Below the pieces are notes generated by a model, which was not told the origin of the DNA, made no database searches, and saw only the letters and a list, made by a program, of their open reading frames with translations. Below are positions 6,845 to 10,142 of a stretch of DNA of 10,142 nt, piece after piece. The DNA comes from UBA2177 sp964487525. GTDB lineage: Bacteria > Patescibacteriota > Dojkabacteria > SC72. The position numbers and the translations under genes were made by a program. Every line of letters starts with the position of its first letter. Positions within the stretch are counted from its first letter, which is position 1. The stretch is taken from contig CAZAQC010000026.1 in NCBI GenBank assembly GCA_964487525.1, positions 1 to 10,142 of the forward strand, written 5' to 3'.

Positions 6845-8296
6845 ATGTCTATGGAAACAAAAAAACTTTACATTACAACAACCCTCCCCTATGTTAATGC
6901 TGAACCACATATTGGTCATGCTTTAGAATTTGTACAGGCAGATGCAATATCAAGATACTTTAGAATTAAACTTGGTAAGGATAACGTTTTCTTTAATGTA
7001 GGAACAGATGAACACGGACAGAAGATGTATCAACAAGCAGAGGCAGAGGGTACATCTGTACAGGATTTTGTAGATAAATACTCTCAAAGGTTTAAGGATT
7101 TTTGTAAGCTATTTCTTGTAGAATATGATTTCTTCTATCGAACATCAGATCCAAGTCATCACAAAGCAGCGCAAGAATTTTGGAAGAAATGTAATGAGAA
7201 TGGTGATATATACAAAAAGAAATATAGTGGAAAATACTGCGTAGGGTGTGAGAGATATATAACGGAGAAAGAACTAATAGATGGGAAATGCCCTGATCAT
7301 AATAAAGAGCCAGAGTTAAAAGAAGAAGAAAACTATTTCTTTAAGCTCTCTAAATACAAAGATCATTTACTAAAATGGTTAGATAATAATCCAGACGTTT
7401 TGAAACCTAGAACCAAATTAGATGAATTAAAAACCATAATCTCTGAGATAGAGGACATAAGTATATCAAGACTAAAAGAGAATCTTCCTTGGGGAATACA
7501 AGTCCCCGATGATGATGAACAGGTACTCTATGTTTGGTTTGATGCTTTAACAAACTACGTAAACGTTGTTGGCTTTGGAACAGATGAAGAGAAACTAAAT
7601 ATATGGTGGCCAGGAATTCAGCTATTTGGGCCTGATAATCTTAGATTCCAAGGATGTATATGGCAAGGAATGTTGGCATCAGTGGGTTTACCTCAGAGTA
7701 AGAAACTCTTAGAGCACGGTATGATTTTAGGTCCGGATGGGAGAAAAATGGCTAAAACATTAGGTAATGTCATATCTCCATTTGATCAAGAAGAAAAGTA
7801 TGGAGCTGAAATAGTAAGGTTCTATCTTCTGACAGGAATTTCTACATTCGCAGATTCTGTTTACAAGGAAGATGATTTAGTAAATATGTATAACTCTAGA
7901 TTGGCAAACAATTTTGGTAATCTTCTTAATAGGGTAATTCATTTGTCGAATAGTAAGGATATCAATATAAATAATGAAAAAACGGTAGAAAAGGATTTCA
8001 AAGAAACAGTAGATAATTACTCAAAAGAGATCGAGAAGTTGTACGAAGAATACGAATTGGCTCTTGCGGGTGAGAAAATAGATTCTTTGGCAGATTTTGG
8101 AAATAAATATATTACAAAAGAACAGCCATGGGAAAAGGATAAATCAAAGGAAGAGGTAGAAAGAATTCTTAACAATCTAAGCTATCTTCTTAGTGTTGTA
8201 ATACACTATTACTCTCCTTTAATTCCTCAAAGCTGTGAAAAGGCAAAATTAGCCCTAGAAAAAAGAGATACAATTATACTTTTCAGCAAAATCTAG
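6845..8296 (+). CDS. metG: Methionyl-tRNA synthetase, variant active-site motifs
   Basis: This 483-residue class I synthetase charges tRNA-Met, including the initiator. Evidence: LPYVNAEPHIGH with HIGH at 22-25; GTDEHGQKM; a single zinc knuckle Cys132, Cys135, Cys149, His152 (CVGC...CPDH); EEENYFFKLSKY; YVWFDALTNYV; the signature loop KMAKT at 301-305 in place of KMSKS; and an anticodon-binding helical domain with NSRLANNFGNLLNR and KEQPW. It ends after this domain, so it has no EMAP-like C-terminal tRNA-binding domain, like other short bacterial forms. The segment at 261-277 (FGPDNLRFQGCIWQGML) differs from the common GKDILRFHxxxWPAML: Lys to Pro, His to Gln and Pro to Gln. ATG at 6845 and at 6851 are both possible starts; neither has a Shine-Dalgarno. 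It lies 11 bp after valS, so translational coupling or read-through is likely. Confidence 0.95.
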   Translation: MSMETKKLYITTTLPYVNAEPHIGHALEFVQADAISRYFRIKLGKDNVFFNVGTDEHGQKMYQQAEAEGTSVQDFVDKYSQRFKDFCKLFLVEYDFFYRTSDPSHHKAAQEFWKKCNENGDIYKKKYSGKYCVGCERYITEKELIDGKCPDHNKEPELKEEENYFFKLSKYKDHLLKWLDNNPDVLKPRTKLDELKTIISEIEDISISRLKENLPWGIQVPDDDEQVLYVWFDALTNYVNVVGFGTDEEKLNIWWPGIQLFGPDNLRFQGCIWQGMLASVGLPQSKKLLEHGMILGPDGRKMAKTLGNVISPFDQEEKYGAEIVRFYLLTGISTFADSVYKEDDLVNMYNSRLANNFGNLLNRVIHLSNSKDININNEKTVEKDFKETVDNYSKEIEKLYEEYELALAGEKIDSLADFGNKYITKEQPWEKDKSKEEVERILNNLSYLLSVVIHYYSPLIPQSCEKAKLALEKRDTIILFSKI

Positions 8297-8325
8297 TATA
8301 CTTCAATATATGTTATACTAAATTT
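8289..8325. repeat. AT-rich 12-bp imperfect dyad between metG and pilN
   Basis: AAATCTAGTATA (8289-8300) pairs with TATACTAAATTT (8314-8325) at 11 of 12 positions around a 13-base loop. It overlaps the metG stop codon and contains the -10 candidate of the next gene. It could be an operator or a weak 3'-end hairpin. It has too little G/C for a standard intrinsic terminator. Confidence 0.5.
8311..8319 (+). promoter_or_regulatory. Extended -10 promoter candidate for pilN-pilO
   Basis: TG-T-TATACT (-10 at 8314-8319) lies 29 bases before the ATG at 8349. This suggests a start near 8326 and a leader of about 23 bases. No clear -35 is seen. The -10 lies in one arm of the dyad at 8289-8325. Confidence 0.5.
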
Positions 8326-8348
8326 GATAAAACATTTAAAACTGCCTA

Positions 8349-8906
8349 ATGTTCCAATCTGAGAAGCAACCACAATCAATAAATTTCTTAGAAGCCATAT
8401 ACTCTCCATCGGATGTTTGGAGTAACGCATATGTATGGTTGGTTAATATTGGAAAATATATGTTGATATCAGTTGAAATAGTTGTATTAGCAGTTTTTTT
8501 CTCAAGATTTGTTTTAGACAGAAAGAACAATGACTTAACAGAGGAAGTGAATAATAAGGTAATACTTCTTTCTAATGAAAATTGGAAAAAGAACTCTATC
8601 CTATTTGAAAATTATCAATCCCTTTTTTCAGATGTGAAAAAGGTACGAGAGGGTCAGAGTATCAATTCAACAGTAATAAGTGAGCTTATAAGTGGAGTCC
8701 CATCCTCGCTAAAGTTAGAGAATTTTTCATATAGTGAGGGTAAAGTTTCATTCTATCTTACAACTTCTAACTTAGATGCTGTCAAAAATTATGAATCAGC
8801 ATTAAAAAATAATCCTAGCTATTATGATGTTCGATTCTCCATAAGTAAGGATAAGAGCGATGTTAGTGTTAGGGTCACATTTAATCTTTATCCATCTGAG
8901 GATTAG
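8349..8906 (+). CDS. pilN: PilN-like type IV pilus assembly membrane protein
   Basis: This 185-residue bitopic protein has the PilN plan. A cytosolic N-terminal tail with INFLE at 11-15 resembles the INLLP motif by which PilN docks into PilM. One membrane helix (about 36-56) follows, then a helical, probably coiled-coil stretch (58-100). A ferredoxin-like domain follows, in the order ISELISGVPSSLKLENFSYSEGKVSFYLTTSNLDAVKNYESAL. Family recognition rests on this architecture, on the position before a PilO-like gene, and on a PilM elsewhere in the window; the primary sequence is diverged. In known systems PilN and PilO dimerise at the inner membrane and align the pilus machine. The start has no Shine-Dalgarno, but starting later would remove the PilM-binding tail. 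The stop lies two bases before the next ATG. Confidence 0.78.
   Translation: MFQSEKQPQSINFLEAIYSPSDVWSNAYVWLVNIGKYMLISVEIVVLAVFFSRFVLDRKNNDLTEEVNNKVILLSNENWKKNSILFENYQSLFSDVKKVREGQSINSTVISELISGVPSSLKLENFSYSEGKVSFYLTTSNLDAVKNYESALKNNPSYYDVRFSISKDKSDVSVRVTFNLYPSED
8898..8901 (+). promoter_or_regulatory. Ribosome binding site of the PilO-like gene
   Basis: GAGG, inside the last codons of the PilN-like gene, lies seven bases before ATG 8909. It is the best Shine-Dalgarno in the window and fixes this start; it suggests coupled translation of the two genes. Confidence 0.6.
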
Positions 8907-8908
8907 TA

Positions 8909-9523
8909 ATGAAAGAAAAAAATGTAGATACAGCTGAATATATAAAAATAATTAAGGAATCTCCAGAAAAGAAGAGATCCTATATGTTTTTCGCCTTCTC
9001 GCTTTTTGTAATGATTGTCTTAATAATCTTTGCGATAAGGCCAACAATTTTGACGATAACGAGAATAAATAAAGAAATAAAAGAAAAAACAGCAGTTAAT
9101 CGTTTGTTAGATAGTAAAATAACTACATTAAGTGAACTAGATAAACAGTATGCTGAATCAAAGAAACAGTTAAGTAATTTAGAATTGATATTTCCTGCTG
9201 ATGGAAATTTTAGTCTATTTATGTCAAATATTGATGCTATAGTTGCAAGAAATGGGTTTGCTTTGATGTCTATAAATTTTGATAGATATAAAGGAGACAG
9301 TTTTGGATTGGGAACTAAGATTTTCGTTCCGACAAGTGTTCGGTTGAGTATAAGAGGTGGGGATTCCAATTTAGTTAATCTGCTTAAGGACTTAGAGGAT
9401 CTTCCAATGTATCCAGTAGTTGAAGGAATTTCCTATTCTACTCAAAAGGATAAGGATGGTCTAAGTTCGTTTAGTATCAATCTTAGAATATATAATATTG
9501 AAAATGATAAGTTTTATAAATAA
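8909..9523 (+). CDS. pilO: PilO-like type IV pilus assembly membrane protein
   Basis: This 204-residue protein has a basic cytosolic tail (1-24), one membrane helix (about 25-46) and a charged helical/coiled-coil stretch (about 50-92). A C-terminal alpha/beta domain follows. It contains LIFPADGNFSLFMSNIDAIVARNGFALMSINF, a PilO-type segment where a helix precedes the first strand. Later come VRLSIRGGDSNLVNLLKDLEDL and PVVEGISYS, which match the second half of the PilO ferredoxin-like fold. Known PilO pairs with PilN on the outer side of the inner membrane and links to PilM. The gene follows the PilN-like stop by two bases, with a good ribosome binding site, and is followed four bases later by an 80-residue membrane protein gene. 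Confidence 0.82.
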   Translation: MKEKNVDTAEYIKIIKESPEKKRSYMFFAFSLFVMIVLIIFAIRPTILTITRINKEIKEKTAVNRLLDSKITTLSELDKQYAESKKQLSNLELIFPADGNFSLFMSNIDAIVARNGFALMSINFDRYKGDSFGLGTKIFVPTSVRLSIRGGDSNLVNLLKDLEDLPMYPVVEGISYSTQKDKDGLSSFSINLRIYNIENDKFYK

Positions 9524-9527
9524 TTAA

Positions 9528-9770
9528 ATGGATATAATAAAGAAATCTTTGTTTGTTTTAGTATTATTACTCATAGTAGTACTTGCATGGGTTGGTTCTT
9601 TAATATACTTTCAAAATAGTAATGTAAGTATTAATCCCAATGCTAGTTCTTATACTAGTCAATTAAGAAGTGAATTTGATTTAGAAGAATTACAATTCAT
9701 TACTGATAGAACAGAGGATAGTTTCCCTGTCTCTCCCGAAGAATTCTTGTCTTTAATTGGTAGAGATTAA
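9528..9770 (+). CDS. Small single-pass membrane protein, third gene of the pilNO unit
   Basis: This 80-residue protein has two Lys (5-6), one long hydrophobic helix (about 8-28) acting as a signal anchor, and a polar, acidic tail outside the membrane (29-80) rich in Ser, Asn, Asp and Glu. There is no lipobox Cys and no Cys at all. I do not recognise the family. The position directly after pilN-pilO (4-bp gap) is where PilP is encoded in classical systems, but the protein is much shorter than PilP and lacks its lipoprotein signal. A PilP-like accessory role is only inferred from position. No Shine-Dalgarno precedes ATG 9528, so translation is probably coupled to pilO. Its stop overlaps that of the convergent sigma-factor gene. 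Confidence 0.72.
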   Translation: MDIIKKSLFVLVLLLIVVLAWVGSLIYFQNSNVSINPNASSYTSQLRSEFDLEELQFITDRTEDSFPVSPEEFLSLIGRD

Positions 9771-10142
9771 TCTATATAGTCGTCTAATTTCTGTTGTGCT
9801 GACTTCTCTTTTAGTTTTTTCAAAGCTTTAGCCTCTATCTGTCTGATTCTTTCTCTAGTTACTCCGAATTCTTTACCAACTTCTTCTAGGGTCCTTGACA
9901 CACCATCTTCTAATCCAAATCTTAATGAAAGAACCCTTCTTTCCCTGTCTTGTAAACTATCAAGAATATCATGTAACTGATTTTTCAAATATTCACTAGT
10001 AGCATACTCTTCTGGAGATTGTGACCAATCATCAGGAATAATATCTTGTAGTTTACTATCTTTCTCCTCACCTATTGGTGTTGCAAGAGATGTTGGATTT
10101 TGTTTTATCTTCCTAATTTCAGTAATTTTCTCAATCTCTATT
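9767..10142 (-). CDS. rpoD: Primary RNA polymerase sigma factor RpoD, C-terminal part (start outside window)
   Basis: The minus-strand frame is open to the right edge, giving 125 codons before the TAA at 9769-9767. The end of region 3 is seen as ITEIRKIKQNPTSLATPIGEE, next to an acidic stretch DSKLQDIIPDD. Region 4.1 follows with LQDRERRVLSLRFGLEDG, and region 4.2 is the helix-turn-helix TLEEVGKEFGVTRERIRQIE (9833-9892), which contacts the -35 element. The tail KLDDYID matches the usual RpoD C-terminus. These are group 1 (housekeeping) signatures. A Met-like start at 9988 is internal and not the true start. The gene is convergent with the 80-residue membrane protein gene and shares four bases of stop codons with it (TTAA), so there is no room for an intergenic terminator. 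Confidence 0.95.
   Translation of the reverse strand, partial: IEIEKITEIRKIKQNPTSLATPIGEEKDSKLQDIIPDDWSQSPEEYATSEYLKNQLHDILDSLQDRERRVLSLRFGLEDGVSRTLEEVGKEFGVTRERIRQIEAKALKKLKEKSAQQKLDDYID

Noticed and set aside
8289..8325. Intrinsic terminator after metG
   Set aside because: The dyad has almost no G/C in its stem and no clear T-tract, so it is recorded as a dyad rather than a terminator.
8980..9369. 129-residue minus-strand frame opposite the PilO-like gene
   Set aside because: It is an antisense shadow of a gene with good architecture and its own ribosome binding site.
9767..9988. A stand-alone 73-residue region-4-like regulator
   Set aside because: The frame continues upstream without a stop and encodes sigma region 3, so this is the tail of RpoD.

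Overview
The window is AT-rich and gene-dense, with short intergenic gaps. It uses the standard bacterial code: no in-frame TGA is seen inside the real genes, and all eight visible stops are TAA or TAG. Several features point to a low-GC member of the Candidate Phyla Radiation (Patescibacteria), for example a Microgenomates- or Dojkabacteria-like lineage. These are a valyl-tRNA synthetase with no C-terminal arm, a type IV pilus PilM/PilN/PilO set, a membrane-anchored baseplate-J-like protein of the type common in those genomes, RNase J, and mostly absent Shine-Dalgarno sequences. The exact lineage is inference.

Left block, minus strand (4343 down to 1): RNase J (rnj), then 37 bp, then a PilM/FtsA-like actin-fold ATPase. 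PilM shares one base (TAATG) with a long membrane protein that runs off the left edge. That protein has a conserved N-terminal cytosolic domain, an acidic linker, one membrane helix and an outside region resembling baseplate-J-like proteins. Its frame stays open to base 1, and no stop or C-terminus is visible.

Centre (4344-4589): a 246-bp divergent intergenic region. It holds an rnj promoter candidate, three consecutive inverted repeats and an extended -10 promoter for valS.

Right block, plus strand (4590 to 9770): valS and metG, 11 bp apart, form an aminoacyl-tRNA synthetase pair. After a short gap with its own promoter candidate and an AT-rich dyad come a PilN-like protein, a PilO-like protein and an 80-residue single-pass membrane protein. 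Together with PilM on the other strand, these can be read as the inner-membrane alignment platform of a type IV pilus or related secretion machine. The set is split into two divergent halves separated by RNA-metabolism genes.

Right edge, minus strand (10142 to 9767): the C-terminal end of the primary sigma factor RpoD (end of region 3 and all of region 4). It is tail-to-tail with the 80-residue gene, and the two stop codons share the palindrome TTAA.

Most of the window is core housekeeping. The points most worth a second look are the J-like membrane protein paired with PilM, the altered active-site motifs in MetRS, the ValRS lacking its C-terminal arm, the structured rnj/valS intergenic region, and the recurrent AGTAT/ATACT dyads around promoters. 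No mobile element, CRISPR array, tRNA or rRNA was found.
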